From NCBI GenBank assembly GCA_031410915.1, contig JANNZY010000147.1:62001-126000 (forward strand): a stretch of 64,000 bases of DNA, given 5' to 3'. A program made the position numbers and the translations under genes. Source of the stretch: WLMZ01 sp031410915 (GTDB lineage: Bacteria; Actinomycetota; Acidimicrobiia; Acidimicrobiales; Ilumatobacteraceae). The first letter of the stretch is position 1; each line of letters begins with the position of its first letter. Shown in pieces: positions 43,995-53,656 of the stretch. The notes under the pieces were generated by a model. That model was not told the origin of the DNA. It saw nothing but the letters and a program-made list of their open reading frames with translations, and did not search any database.

Positions 43995-44070
43995 TGGCAG
44001 CCCCAACGGGATTCGAACCCGTGCCGCCACCTTGAGAGGGTGGTGTCCTAGGCCACTAGACGATGGGGCC
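43995..44070 (-). tRNA. tRNA-Glu (CTC anticodon)
   Basis: Leftward strand from 44070: acceptor GGCCCCA pairs with TGGGGCT, anticodon loop gives CTC within CCCTCTCAAGG, the T-arm reads CGGGTTCGAATCCCG, and discriminator G is followed by an encoded CCA (43995-43997). It recognises GAG. The decayed integrative island begins immediately beyond its 3' end, the usual target site of tyrosine integrases. Confidence 0.95.
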
Positions 44071-44191
44071 GTGCAAGTAGCTGGATCAGACTAGCAACGG
44101 CGATGCGCGAGGCCAACCGGGTTCACGGGGCGGTCGTGCTGGAAAACGCAGACAGCCGGCCGAGCGATGACGCTGGACCGGCTGTGCTGAG

Positions 44192-44263
44192 CTGGGGAAC
44201 AAGGACTCGAACCCTGAATAACAGTACCAGAAACTGCTGTGTTGCCAATTACACCATTCCCCA
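44192..44263 (-). tRNA. tRNA-Gln (CTG anticodon)
   Basis: Leftward strand from 44263: acceptor TGGGGAA pairs with TTCCCCA, anticodon stem GCAGT/ACTGT encloses TTCTGGT with anticodon CTG, and the T-arm reads CAGGGTTCGAGTCCTTG. Discriminator G; CCA is not encoded. It lies 121 bp upstream of tRNA-Glu and downstream of gltX, a gene order common in actinobacteria. Confidence 0.95.
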
Positions 44264-44341
44264 TCACGCCTGTGAGGGCACCGAAGTGTATCGGCGGCCT
44301 TCCGGCCACGACCACCCCGATTTCGTCGGCCACTGCTGCGG

Positions 44342-45091
44342 TCAGCCGGTGATGGACAGCAGCCGTCCGAATCCGATGATGCGACCGACGGCCACTCCAC
44401 CGGCCTCCTTCAGTTCCTTGCCGAACGCCGTGGAACCGGTGACCGGGCTGGTGCGCGTGGGCGACACGAATGCGCGCAGACCCAACTCCTCGGCGATCAA
44501 GCGGATGCGCAGCGAGTGATACGGGTCGCTGACCAGCAACACGGTGTGCAGCCCTCGCGCGCCGAGCAGGTCGGCGACGGTGCTGAGCGATTCCCAACTG
44601 GAGTGACCCTCGTCCTCTTGCAGGATCGACGCCCCGTCCACGCCACGCGCCTCCAGATACGCGGCGGACGCCGAGGCCTCGGTGAAACGATCTCCGGGGC
44701 GATTGCCGCCCGTGACGACCACGACCGGTGCCAGACCTTGGTCCCACAACTCGACGACGTGGTCCAGCCGCGACTGCAGTTGCGGCGAGGGCCGTCCGTC
44801 GTATTGCGCTGCGCCCATCACGATGATCGCGTCGACAGGGCGGGCCTGGTCGCTGTTACCGACATGCCACACCTGGAACAACGAGATCGCGTAGTAGCCG
44901 CCCATCAGCAAGACAAACGCGAGGACGATCAACGGCCAGCGCCGGCGCCGGCGATGCAACTCGGTGACCGGGATGCCGTCGGGCGGCGTCGGTTCGAGCA
45001 CGGTCGGGTCGATGACCAGCGCCGGCTCGTCAGCGGCCGACACGACATCGACGGGACCAGTCGCCACGTTCATGGCGTGCTCGCCGCTCAC
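44342..45091 (-). CDS. YdcF-like DUF218 membrane protein
   Basis: 249 residues from GTG 45091, which overlaps the gltX stop by 4 bp; ATG 45073 is an alternative. A membrane helix lies near residues 53-72 (WPLIVLAFVLLMGGYYAISL) followed by the DUF218 domain: VDAIIVMGAAQYDGRPSPQL, PVVVVTGGNRPGDRFTEASA, HSSWESLSTVADLL and LLVSDPYHSLRIRLIAEELG. Family members resemble SanA/ElyC, linked to envelope and vancomycin tolerance; the reaction is unknown. Position between gltX and tRNA-Gln suggests cotranscription with the synthetase. Confidence 0.85.
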   Translation of the reverse strand: MSGEHAMNVATGPVDVVSAADEPALVIDPTVLEPTPPDGIPVTELHRRRRRWPLIVLAFVLLMGGYYAISLFQVWHVGNSDQARPVDAIIVMGAAQYDGRPSPQLQSRLDHVVELWDQGLAPVVVVTGGNRPGDRFTEASASAAYLEARGVDGASILQEDEGHSSWESLSTVADLLGARGLHTVLLVSDPYHSLRIRLIAEELGLRAFVSPTRTSPVTGSTAFGKELKEAGGVAVGRIIGFGRLLSITG

Positions 45092-46515
45092 TCGGACTGG
45101 GCTCCCCCGGCACGGCCGAGCGCAGCGCGCAGCCTGCGCAGCACTTCGTCACGCCCGAGCAACACCAAGGACTCGAACAGCGGCGGGCCGACGGTGCGTC
45201 CGGTGACGGCGACGCGAATCGGTGCCTGCGCCTTGCCGAGCTTCAATCCGTGCTGCTCGCCGACAGCGAGCGCGACGTCCTTCAGCGCGTCGGCGTGCCA
45301 CGCGACCGTGTCGTACGCGGCGATCACGTCGGCCAGGATGTCCAGCGACTTGGGGGCGTCCATCACCTTCGTGAACGCAGCGTCGTCGATGGGCGCGTCG
45401 GGCAGGAACAGGAAGTCGACGTAGCCGGGAACTTCGTCCAGGCGACCGACGCGTTCTTGCACCAGCGGCGCGACCTGCTCGAACAGCGCTGGATCGAAGC
45501 GCTCGCACGGCCACGGCACGTCGTCGGCGGCCAGGAATGGTTGCGCGGCTGCGACGAAGTCGTCGACCGGCAGCGCACGGATGTACTCGCCATTGAACGC
45601 GGTGAGCTTCTTGATGTCGAAGAACGCCGGTGAGTGCGTGACGTCCTCGAGCCGGAACTGATCGACGACCGTGGTCCAGGGCACGATCTCGGTGTCGCCC
45701 CGCGGAGCCCAGCCGAGCGTCATCAGGTAGTTGACCATCGCATCCGCCACGATGCCCTCGTCGCGGTACTGCTCGACCGCCACCTTGTCGCGACGCTTGG
45801 ACAGCTTCTTGCGCTGCTCGTTGACCAGCACGGGCACGTGCGCCCACACCGGCACCTCGTCCCCGAGCGCCTCGAACAGCATCTGCTGCTTCGGTGTGTT
45901 GGGAAGGTGCTCTTCGGCGCGCACGACATGGCTGATGCGCATCGTGATGTCGTCGACCACGTTGGCCAGCAGGAACACTGGTGTGCCGTTGCTGCGCAGG
46001 AGCACGAAGTCTTCGATGTTTGCGTTGTCGAACGACACGTCGCCACGCACCAAGTCGGTGACGACGGTGGTCCCGTCGGGAACGCGGAACCGCAGCGCAT
46101 GGCCGGGTGCCGGCCCCAGCCCGCGATCACGCGAGTGGTTGTCGTAACCCTGCGCGCCGGCCGCCTTGGCCCGCTCTTGGATCTGCTCGCCGGTCAGGTC
46201 GCAGTAGTAGGCGTGGCCGGACTTGTACAGGCGCTGCGCGGCAGCGATGTGCTCGGCGGCGTACCGGCTCTGGAAGTACGGGCCCTCGAAGTGCGGATCA
46301 TCGGCGCGCACCCCGATCCAGGCCAGCGCGTCGATGATGCCCTGCGTCCACTCCGGCCGGTTGCGGGCCTCGTCGGTGTCCTCGATGCGGAGCACGAACG
46401 TGCCACCCGTGCGCAGCGCAAGTGCCCAGTTGTACAGCGCGGTGCGCGCCCCGCCGACGTGGAAGAACCCGGTGGGCGAGGGTGCGAAGCGGAAGCGGAG
46501 CGGACGGTCGGACAT
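45088..46515 (-). CDS. gltX: Glutamyl-tRNA synthetase
   Basis: 475 residues from ATG 46515. The class I signature is FAPSPTGFFHVGGARTALYN (HIGH-like, His-Val-Gly-Gly), and the KMSKS-like loop is RKKLSKRRDK near residue 240. Other landmarks: FVLRIEDTDEARNRPEWTQG, RISHVVRAEEHLPNTPKQQ and a C-terminal anticodon-binding domain (KLGKAQAPIRVAVTGRTVGP). It charges tRNA-Glu and, in organisms lacking GlnRS, also tRNA-Gln for later amidation; both tRNA genes lie directly downstream. The patatin gene diverges 84 bp away. Confidence 0.97.
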   Translation of the reverse strand: MSDRPLRFRFAPSPTGFFHVGGARTALYNWALALRTGGTFVLRIEDTDEARNRPEWTQGIIDALAWIGVRADDPHFEGPYFQSRYAAEHIAAAQRLYKSGHAYYCDLTGEQIQERAKAAGAQGYDNHSRDRGLGPAPGHALRFRVPDGTTVVTDLVRGDVSFDNANIEDFVLLRSNGTPVFLLANVVDDITMRISHVVRAEEHLPNTPKQQMLFEALGDEVPVWAHVPVLVNEQRKKLSKRRDKVAVEQYRDEGIVADAMVNYLMTLGWAPRGDTEIVPWTTVVDQFRLEDVTHSPAFFDIKKLTAFNGEYIRALPVDDFVAAAQPFLAADDVPWPCERFDPALFEQVAPLVQERVGRLDEVPGYVDFLFLPDAPIDDAAFTKVMDAPKSLDILADVIAAYDTVAWHADALKDVALAVGEQHGLKLGKAQAPIRVAVTGRTVGPPLFESLVLLGRDEVLRRLRAALGRAGGAQSE

Positions 46516-46599
46516 GCGGCCATCAGGCTATCGGCGACTCGCCGGGCGCCCGGGCCGGTTTGGTTGCGCACCAGCACGGATGCCGCTAGCAATGGAGTC

Positions 46600-47445
46600 A
46601 TGACAGCGAGGGACGAGCTGCTCGAACACCTGCCCCGTCCCGTCGCGTTCGTGCTCGGCGGCGGCGGCAGCCTCGGTGCCGTGCAGGTCGGCATGATGCG
46701 AGCACTGCTGGAGCGAGGCATCACACCGGACATCGTCGTCGGCACGTCGATCGGTTCGTTCAATGGCGCGATCCTGGCCGCCGACCCGTTGACCGCGGTC
46801 GAGAAGTTGGAGCAGTTCTGGCGGAGCTCGAAGCGCGTCGACGTGCTGCCGCTGCGCGGCGTCAAGCCGATCCTGCATTGGCGGCGGACCAAGCAGAGCT
46901 TCTACCCCAACGACGGGTTGGTCCGCTCGATCGACTCGATGCTTGGTGACTTCAAGCGTATCGAGGACCTTCGCATCCCATATGGCGCGGTCGCCATCGA
47001 CGTGCAGCGTGGCACGCCGGTGCTGTTCCGTGAGGGCAGCCTGGCCACTGCGATCCTGGCCAGCGCGGCCATCCCCGGACTGTTCCCTCCGGTCGAACGC
47101 GACGGTCGCATCTTCTACGACGGAGGCCTCGGCAACAACGTGCCGATGCGCGATGCGATCGGGATGGGCGCCCGCTCGCTCGTCGTCCTGGACACCACGA
47201 GCCCGACCATCGACCTGGCGCCACCGCAGGGATTGATGGAGCTGTTCTCCTACGTGACCGAGGTGTACGCCCGGCAGATGGTGTTGCGCGACCTGGCCGA
47301 GCTGTCGCACGTGCCGATCCTGTATCCGCCGAGCCCTGCACCGGGCACGCTCTGGCCGTTGGACCTGGAGCACACCGAGGAGCTGTTGTTCAACAGCTAC
47401 CTCGACACCAAGGAGTACCTCACGCTGAAGATGGCTGCGACCTGA
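46600..47445 (+). CDS. Patatin-like phospholipase family protein
   Basis: 281 residues from ATG 46600; longer upstream frames run antisense through gltX and were rejected. The patatin catalytic elements are complete: oxyanion loop VLGGGGSLGAVQVG, nucleophile elbow VVGTSIGSFNGA (GxSxG) near residue 50, and the catalytic Asp in RIFYDGGLGNNVP (DGG/A) near residue 175. It should be a cytosolic or membrane-associated serine lipase/acyl hydrolase. It converges on the NAD-glutamate dehydrogenase gene with 14 bp between stops. Confidence 0.88.
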   Translation: MTARDELLEHLPRPVAFVLGGGGSLGAVQVGMMRALLERGITPDIVVGTSIGSFNGAILAADPLTAVEKLEQFWRSSKRVDVLPLRGVKPILHWRRTKQSFYPNDGLVRSIDSMLGDFKRIEDLRIPYGAVAIDVQRGTPVLFREGSLATAILASAAIPGLFPPVERDGRIFYDGGLGNNVPMRDAIGMGARSLVVLDTTSPTIDLAPPQGLMELFSYVTEVYARQMVLRDLAELSHVPILYPPSPAPGTLWPLDLEHTEELLFNSYLDTKEYLTLKMAAT

Positions 47446-47459
47446 TCACAGGAAGCCGA

Positions 47460-50400
47460 TCAGTACAGGTTGCGCAGCTGGCGTAAGCCGACGGTGAGCG
47501 TCGTGATGTCGAACGTCTCGCCGCGACGGACCTCGTTGAAGATGGTCGTCACCCGCGACAGCGACCGCTCGTTGCGACTCATCCAGTGCTCGACGCTGCC
47601 GCCGTCGCGCACGACATCCTCGGTGAGCTCGGCCAAGCCGTTGAGCAGGTCGTCACGCAGCGCCGATCGGGCCTGGGTCTCCCACCGCGTCGAGCGCGGC
47701 AGCGCACCGACGCCTTCCCACAGCCACAACAGGTCGAGCCGGTCGAACAGCTCCCAGTACCGAGCAGCGACCGTCTCCAGATCCGAGCGGTGCCGGGCCG
47801 CGATGTCGATCACGTCGAAACCCGTGTGCAGCAGGGGCCACACGGCAGATTGCTCGGCCAGTGACTCAGGCACACCCGCGGCCAGGCGACTTGCCCACGT
47901 CGAGTGGGTGATCGCATTGAGCTGACCGCGCAGCACGTCGTCGTAGCGCGACGCGAGACGCTGCATGGACGGCCCGAACTCGCGGGTCACCTCGGCCAGG
48001 TTGATCGGTGCCCGCCGGCGGCGGAGAAGCCACAGCACACCGCGTTCGGTCATCCGTCGCGCCTCGAGCAACAGATCCAGCTTGACGTCCAACTTGACGT
48101 CGTTGCCGAGCGCCTCGATGGAATCCCACAGATGTTGCAAACGGAAGATGTCGCGCGATGCCACCCAAGCGCGGGCGATCTCGGTGATCATCGTCCCGGT
48201 CTGCTCGGTGATGCGATGGTCGAACGACGTGCCCGACAGGTTGACCATCTGATTGACGAGCTCGGTCGTGATGATCTCGCGGCGCAGCCGGTGGCTCTTG
48301 ATCTCGGCCAAGAAACGGGTCTGCATGTTCTTCGGGAAGTAACGAATCAGCTCGGCTTCGAGATACGGGTCGTCGGGCAGCTCGCTCCGCAAGATCTCGG
48401 CGGCGTCGGCATTCTTCGTGTAAGCCAGCAGCACGGCGAACTCCGGTGTGGTCAATCCCTGACCGTTGGCTTGCCGTTCGGCCAACTGGCGATCGGCCGG
48501 CAAGAACTCGAGCGAGCGGTTGAGCCAGCCCTCGGACTCGAGTGCGTGCAGGTACCGAGTGTGCACGTTGATCATCGGGAACGCCTGCTTGCGAGCAATG
48601 GTCAGCGCCAGCGTCTGGGCCCGGTTGTCGTCGAGCACGAGCTCGCCGACCTCGTCGGTCATCGAGGCGATGATCTCGTTGCGCTCGTCATAGGTCAGAT
48701 CGCCGCGCTGCACGCACCCGTTGAGCACGATCTTGATGTTGACCTCGTGATCGCTGCAGTCCACACCGGCGGAGTTGTCGATCGCGTCGGTGTTGATCAG
48801 GCCGCCGTTCAGTGCGTACTCCACCCGGCCGCGCTGGGTGAACCCGAGGTTTCCGCCCTCTCCGACGATGCGACAGCGCAGCTCGTTGCCGTTCACACGC
48901 AGCGAGTCGTTGGCCCGGTCGCCGACATCGGCGTTGGTCTCCGTCGACGCCTTCACATACGTGCCGATGCCACCGTTCCAGAACAGATCGACGGGCGCGC
49001 GCAGGATGGCCGAGATCAACTCGTTGGGTGCCAGCTCGTCGGCCTCGATGCCGAGCCGGCGCTGCATCGCCGAAGACACCGGGATCGCCTTCATCGTGCG
49101 CGCGTACACACCGCCGCCCTGGCTGATGATCGAGCGGTCGTACTCGTACCAGCTGCTGCGCGGCAGGACGAACAGGCGAAGTCGCTCGGTGTAGGACTCA
49201 TGCGGGTCGGGCTCGGGATCCATGAATATGTGGCGGTGATCGAACGCAGCGATCAGCTTCACGTTCGCCGAGCGCAACAGGCCGTTGCCGAACACGTCGC
49301 CGGACATGTCGCCCACGCCGACGACCGTGAGCGGATCGGTGTCGGCATTGCGGCCGATGACCTGCGCGTGGCGGCGCACGCTCTCCCACGCCCCACGAGC
49401 GGTGATGCCCATCACCTTGTGGTCGTATCCGACGCTTCCGCCCGACGCGAACGCGTCACCGAGCCAGAAACCGTACGACTCAGCGATGTCGTTGGCGACG
49501 TCGCTGAAGGTGGCGGTGCCCTTGTCGGCTGCGACGACGAGATACGGATCGTCACCGTCGTAGCGCAGAGTGTCCGCCGGCGGTACCACGCGGCCGTCGA
49601 CGATGTTGTCGGTCAGGTCGAGCAGGCCGGCGATGAACTCGCTGTAGCAATCGACCACCTCTTGGCGCATCGCGTCGGCCTCCGCCGGCGGGCGCTTGAC
49701 GACGAAGCCGCCCTTCGAACCAACGGGCACGATGACCGCGTTCTTCACCATCTGCGCCTTCATCAGCCCGAGCACCTCGGTGCGGAAGTCCTCGCGCCGA
49801 TCGCTCCAACGGATGCCGCCGCGGGCGATGCGCCCGCCGCGCAGGTGGATGCCCTCCACCCGCGGCGAGCAGATCCAGATCTCGTACAGCGGTCGCGGCA
49901 ACGGCAGGTCGGGCACCTTCGCCGGATCCAGCTTCAGCGCGATGACGCAACGCTTACCACCGTCGGCACCCGAACGGAACACGTTGGTGCGCAGGGTCGC
50001 GTCGATCACGTCCGCCACCGTGCGGCAGATGCGGTCCTCGTCCAGGCTCGGGATCGCCTCCAGCGCGGCGTCCAGCTCGATGCGGACGGTCGCAACCTCG
50101 TGGGCTCGCGCGTCGTCGTCGGCAGCGGAGCCGAAGCGAGCCTTGAACATCCGAACCAACAGCTGCACGACGAGCGGGTACTTCGCGAGCGTCGTTTCGA
50201 TGTACCGCTGGCTGAACGGGAACGCCGTCTGGCGAATGTACTTGGCGTAGGCGCGCACGATCTCGACATCGCGTGCGGTCAGGCCGGCGACGAGCACGAG
50301 ACGGTTGAAGCCGTCGCTCTCCACCGTGCCGGCGAGCAGCTCGCGGAACGTGGCCATCACTTCGTCCAGCGTCTCGTTCGTGACCGCGACGTCGTCTCCG

Positions 50401-52163
50401 ACGCGCACCCCGACGTCGTACAGCGACACTGTCGAATCGTTCACGTGCAGCTGGAACGGCCGCTCGTCGATCGCCTGCAGGCCGAGCTGATCCAGCACCG
50501 GCAGCAGCTCGGACAGGGTCAGCGGCGCGTCACGGCGATAGATGCGGAACCGGCGCTCGTTCTCGGGCAGCGTGCCGGGCGAGACGAATGCCGTGGTCGT
50601 CGACTCCGCCGACGACAACAACTCGTCGATCTTCTGCGCGTCCAACACGGCCAGGTCCGGCGTCGTCAGCGACATGTAGTCACTGGTCATTCGCGCGCTG
50701 TACGTGCGCGTCAGGCGATCTGCCTCGGCCTCGCCCAGGCCAGCGACCAGTGCCGTGCGGAAGCGGTCCTCCCAGCGTTGTGTCAGCTGATCGACCTCGA
50801 CGCTGAGCCGGGCCAGGTCGGCCTCGGTGACAGCCTGCGGGCGGCGGATCTCGACGGTGACGCGGGCCAGTGGGCTGGTCGAGACGAACGAGTCGAACGT
50901 CATCCGCGACGCGTTCGTCGAGCGGGCCACGAGCGCGGCCACGCGCTGCGGCGTTTCGGGAGTGACCCGGGCGCGGGGAAGGTAGACAGCCAGGGTCTGC
51001 CAACCGCTCTCCGGCGAGCGCAACTCCAGCACCCGCACGAGCGAGCGCTCCTGCAGTCCGACGATGACCATCGCGACATCGGCCAATTCGTCGCGACCGA
51101 TCTCGAAGATCTCGTCGCGCGGGAACGTCTCGAGCACGTTGCGCAGAGCGCGTCCCGTGTGGCTCGACGGATCGAACCTGCTTCGTTGCAGGATCCACGC
51201 GACTCGCTCGCGGATCAACGGGATCGTCGACACCGAGGCCCGGTAGGCGGCTGCCGAGAACAGACCGAAGAACCGCTCTTCGCCGACGACTGCGCCATCG
51301 GCACCGATGCGCCGCACGGCGACGCACGCCGGCCGGGCGTGGCGGTGGATGTCTACCTCGCCGTCGGTGCGCACGATCGAGACCAGCGCGTCGCCACCGG
51401 CGTACACGGGATCGATGTCGTCGCGCATGCGCTGCAGGCCGAGCTGCGAACCCTCGACGACGCGCAGCTCGCCGGACTCCACCGTGTACGACGCGGCCCC
51501 CAAGAAAACGAAGTGCTGGCGCGTCAACCAGCCGAGCAGCTTGGCCACTTGGTCGGCCTCGGTCGCGGTGTGGCCTTCGGCCGGCGTGTCGCTGAGCGAC
51601 TCGGCCAACTCGAGCGCGCGCTCGCGCATCGCCGGGTTGTCGCCGACGACGGCCTGCACGTTGGCGACGCCCTCGCGGACGAGGTGCTCGACACGGGCGG
51701 CGACCTCGGGCGTGCAACGCGCGATCTCCATCTGCGTCCACGCTTCGCGCAACGGTCCTTCGCCGACAGTCGTCAACTCGCCGTCGGCGTCACGCTCGAC
51801 ATCGAGCCAGGGGTGCACCATCAAGTGGATGGCCAGCCCGAGGCTGTCCAGCGCAAGGCGGATCGTGTCGACCATGAACGGCGCGTCGTCGGTGATGACG
51901 AGCAAGCACGAGTGCGCCCCGTCAGCTGTGTCGCGTACGTCGACCAACGTCTCGCCGGGCTTTCGGTAGCGACCGAAGCGAAGATGCGAAAGCGAGGTCG
52001 CCGCCATCACGTCCGGTTTGGCAGCCAACTCGTCGTTGGCGATCTCGTCGAGGAAGTGGCCGGTGAAGGCGGTGGCGAGGTCGCGCTCGGCCGGTTCGGC
52101 GAGCGCACGGACACGGTCCACAACCGTGGCCAGACCCGCGGAGAGAGACTCCCGGTGTGCCAT
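47460..52163 (-). CDS. gdhB: NAD-dependent glutamate dehydrogenase, large (GDH-180) type
   Basis: 1567 residues from ATG 52163, the usual size of the roughly 180-kDa class; symbol by family usage. The long N-terminal part has ACT-like regions (CLLVITDDAPFMVDTIRLAL), and the catalytic core near residues 780-1150 contains RGGIRWSDRREDFRTEVLGL, KAQMVKNAVIVPVGSKGGFV, VGVGDMSGDVFGNGLLRSAN and DLFWNGGIGTYVKA, covering substrate lysines and the NAD-binding fold. The enzyme deaminates glutamate to 2-oxoglutarate, linking amino acid and carbon metabolism. The C-terminal 400 residues are helical. The start is preceded by only a weak ribosome-binding site. The divergent DUF2237 gene starts 153 bp away. 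Confidence 0.95.
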   Translation of the reverse strand: MAHRESLSAGLATVVDRVRALAEPAERDLATAFTGHFLDEIANDELAAKPDVMAATSLSHLRFGRYRKPGETLVDVRDTADGAHSCLLVITDDAPFMVDTIRLALDSLGLAIHLMVHPWLDVERDADGELTTVGEGPLREAWTQMEIARCTPEVAARVEHLVREGVANVQAVVGDNPAMRERALELAESLSDTPAEGHTATEADQVAKLLGWLTRQHFVFLGAASYTVESGELRVVEGSQLGLQRMRDDIDPVYAGGDALVSIVRTDGEVDIHRHARPACVAVRRIGADGAVVGEERFFGLFSAAAYRASVSTIPLIRERVAWILQRSRFDPSSHTGRALRNVLETFPRDEIFEIGRDELADVAMVIVGLQERSLVRVLELRSPESGWQTLAVYLPRARVTPETPQRVAALVARSTNASRMTFDSFVSTSPLARVTVEIRRPQAVTEADLARLSVEVDQLTQRWEDRFRTALVAGLGEAEADRLTRTYSARMTSDYMSLTTPDLAVLDAQKIDELLSSAESTTTAFVSPGTLPENERRFRIYRRDAPLTLSELLPVLDQLGLQAIDERPFQLHVNDSTVSLYDVGVRVGDDVAVTNETLDEVMATFRELLAGTVESDGFNRLVLVAGLTARDVEIVRAYAKYIRQTAFPFSQRYIETTLAKYPLVVQLLVRMFKARFGSAADDDARAHEVATVRIELDAALEAIPSLDEDRICRTVADVIDATLRTNVFRSGADGGKRCVIALKLDPAKVPDLPLPRPLYEIWICSPRVEGIHLRGGRIARGGIRWSDRREDFRTEVLGLMKAQMVKNAVIVPVGSKGGFVVKRPPAEADAMRQEVVDCYSEFIAGLLDLTDNIVDGRVVPPADTLRYDGDDPYLVVAADKGTATFSDVANDIAESYGFWLGDAFASGGSVGYDHKVMGITARGAWESVRRHAQVIGRNADTDPLTVVGVGDMSGDVFGNGLLRSANVKLIAAFDHRHIFMDPEPDPHESYTERLRLFVLPRSSWYEYDRSIISQGGGVYARTMKAIPVSSAMQRRLGIEADELAPNELISAILRAPVDLFWNGGIGTYVKASTETNADVGDRANDSLRVNGNELRCRIVGEGGNLGFTQRGRVEYALNGGLINTDAIDNSAGVDCSDHEVNIKIVLNGCVQRGDLTYDERNEIIASMTDEVGELVLDDNRAQTLALTIARKQAFPMINVHTRYLHALESEGWLNRSLEFLPADRQLAERQANGQGLTTPEFAVLLAYTKNADAAEILRSELPDDPYLEAELIRYFPKNMQTRFLAEIKSHRLRREIITTELVNQMVNLSGTSFDHRITEQTGTMITEIARAWVASRDIFRLQHLWDSIEALGNDVKLDVKLDLLLEARRMTERGVLWLLRRRRAPINLAEVTREFGPSMQRLASRYDDVLRGQLNAITHSTWASRLAAGVPESLAEQSAVWPLLHTGFDVIDIAARHRSDLETVAARYWELFDRLDLLWLWEGVGALPRSTRWETQARSALRDDLLNGLAELTEDVVRDGGSVEHWMSRNERSLSRVTTIFNEVRRGETFDITTLTVGLRQLRNLY

Positions 52164-52315
52164 TGATCTGCAACTTTCTGTTTCGACAACGCTGGCGAAA
52201 CGGTGCGGACCGTGGGATCGATCCGAGCGACAGAGTAGCGCCCGTGCCGGTGCGGCAAGCGCTGGCGGCGGGCGTGGACCGAGCATCGGGGCCCTGCACG
52301 TGGTTCGATGTGTGC

Positions 52316-52687
52316 ATGGCTCAGACACAGATCAACGTGCTCGGCAGTGAGCTCGCCCCGTGCTCGCTCGATCCGCTCACGGGTTACTACCGCACCGGAT
52401 GCTGCGAGAACCACGGCGACGACCCCGGTCTGCACGTCGTCTGTGCGGTGATGACCGACGAGTTCCTGGAGTTCAGCAAGGGCGCCGGCAACGACTTGAG
52501 CACCCCGATGCCGCAGTACGGATTCGCCGGTCTGCGCGACGGTGATCAGTGGTGCCTGTGCGCCCCGCGCTGGCAGGAGGCGCTGGAAGCGGGTGCTGCG
52601 CCGAAGGTACGTCTGGCCGCCACGCACGTCTCGGCGTTGGAGTACAGCTCGCTCGCCGACCTCCGCGAGCACGCGGTCGACGGATGA
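52316..52687 (+). CDS. DUF2237 family protein
   Basis: 123 residues from ATG 52316. The family pattern is unmistakable: NVLGSELAPCSLDPLTGYYR, TGCCENHGDDPGLHVVCAVM, TDEFLEFSKGAGNDLSTPMP and DGDQWCLCAPRWQEALEAG, ending in THVSALEYSSLADL. Several conserved cysteines (SxTGCC, WCLCAPRW) suggest metal or redox chemistry, but no function is known. ATGA overlap couples it to the MpaB-like gene. Confidence 0.9.
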   Translation: MAQTQINVLGSELAPCSLDPLTGYYRTGCCENHGDDPGLHVVCAVMTDEFLEFSKGAGNDLSTPMPQYGFAGLRDGDQWCLCAPRWQEALEAGAAPKVRLAATHVSALEYSSLADLREHAVDG

Positions 52688-53553
52688 CGCCGGATGCTGC
52701 CCTCGCGCCGGCTCGTGAGTGGCTGGCCGAGCAGATCCGTTCCCGCGTGGTCGGCGACAACCCCAGCGAGAAGAACCAGCAGATCTTCGACTCGCCTGGC
52801 GAACGCTGGTTCGCGCCGGACAGCCCGATCCGGATGGTGCACGCCGACGCATCGATGTTCATCGGCGGGCTGCGCGCGCTGCTGCTGCAGTCGCTGCACC
52901 CACTGGCGATGGCCGGTGTCGCCGAGCACAGCGACTACCGCGCCGATCCCTGGGGTCGTCTCCAACGCACTGCTGACTTCCTGGCGACCACCACGTTCGG
53001 TCCGGCCGACATGGCCGAGCGGGCCGTCGCGACCGTCAAGCGGGTGCACCGGCGCGTCGTCGGCGTCGCGTCGGACGGTCGCTCGTACGCAGCGAACGAC
53101 CCGCACCTCTTGCACTGGGTGCACCTCGCCGAAACCGACAGCTTTCTGGCTGCGTATCAGCGTTTCGGTCGCACACAACTGACACCCGCCGAGGCCGACA
53201 GGTACGTGGCTGAGGCGGCGGTGGTGGCGAGCGCCCTCGGTGTCGTCGAGCCGCCGACCTCGACGGTGATGTTGCGCCAACAGCTGCGCAACTTCCGCCC
53301 CGAGTTGCACGGCACCCGCGAGGCCCGCCAAGCAGCGCGGTTCTTGCTGATCGAGCCGCCACTCCCGCTGGCTGCGCGGCCGGCATACCTCGCGCTGGCC
53401 GCGGCCGCCGTGTCGTTGCTCCCGACGTGGACCCGTTGGCCGCTGCGGCTGCCGCTGTTGCCGGTGAGCGAGCGGTTGGTGGTCGGCCCGACGGGCAAGG
53501 CCGTGACCGAGCTGATCAGGTGGTCCATGCATCGCCCCACGCCGGCGAACTGA
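52684..53553 (+). CDS. MpaB-like oxygenase (DUF2236) family protein
   Basis: 289 residues from ATG 52684, overlapping the DUF2237 stop by 4 bp. Family features: an N-terminal FDSPGERWFAPDSPIRMVHA, then LLLQSLHPLAMAGVAEHSDY with its conserved His, FLATTTFGPADMAERAVATV, and HLLHWVHLAETDSFLAAYQR. DUF2236/MpaB-like proteins relate to the latex-clearing protein and heme-dependent oxygenases; here both characteristic histidine regions (LHP and LHWVH) are present. The substrate is unknown. Coupling to DUF2237 implies a shared function. Confidence 0.84.
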   Translation: MTPDAALAPAREWLAEQIRSRVVGDNPSEKNQQIFDSPGERWFAPDSPIRMVHADASMFIGGLRALLLQSLHPLAMAGVAEHSDYRADPWGRLQRTADFLATTTFGPADMAERAVATVKRVHRRVVGVASDGRSYAANDPHLLHWVHLAETDSFLAAYQRFGRTQLTPAEADRYVAEAAVVASALGVVEPPTSTVMLRQQLRNFRPELHGTREARQAARFLLIEPPLPLAARPAYLALAAAAVSLLPTWTRWPLRLPLLPVSERLVVGPTGKAVTELIRWSMHRPTPAN

Positions 53554-53656
53554 CATCGGCCCAAGCGGTCCCCGCTTGACGGCATCTTGAGTGTCATCAC
53601 CTACCGCGATCTCCTAGGCTCGATGGCCGCAGGCGACGGAAGAGGGAAGAACGCGC

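Noticed and set aside
43642..44094. 150-codon rightward frame across the transposase remnant and tRNA-Glu
   Set aside because: It reads antisense through both the transposase tail and the tRNA gene.
47904..52166. 1420-codon open frame on the + strand
   Set aside because: It is the antisense shadow of the NAD-glutamate dehydrogenase gene; composition is H/R/D/L-rich without any domain.
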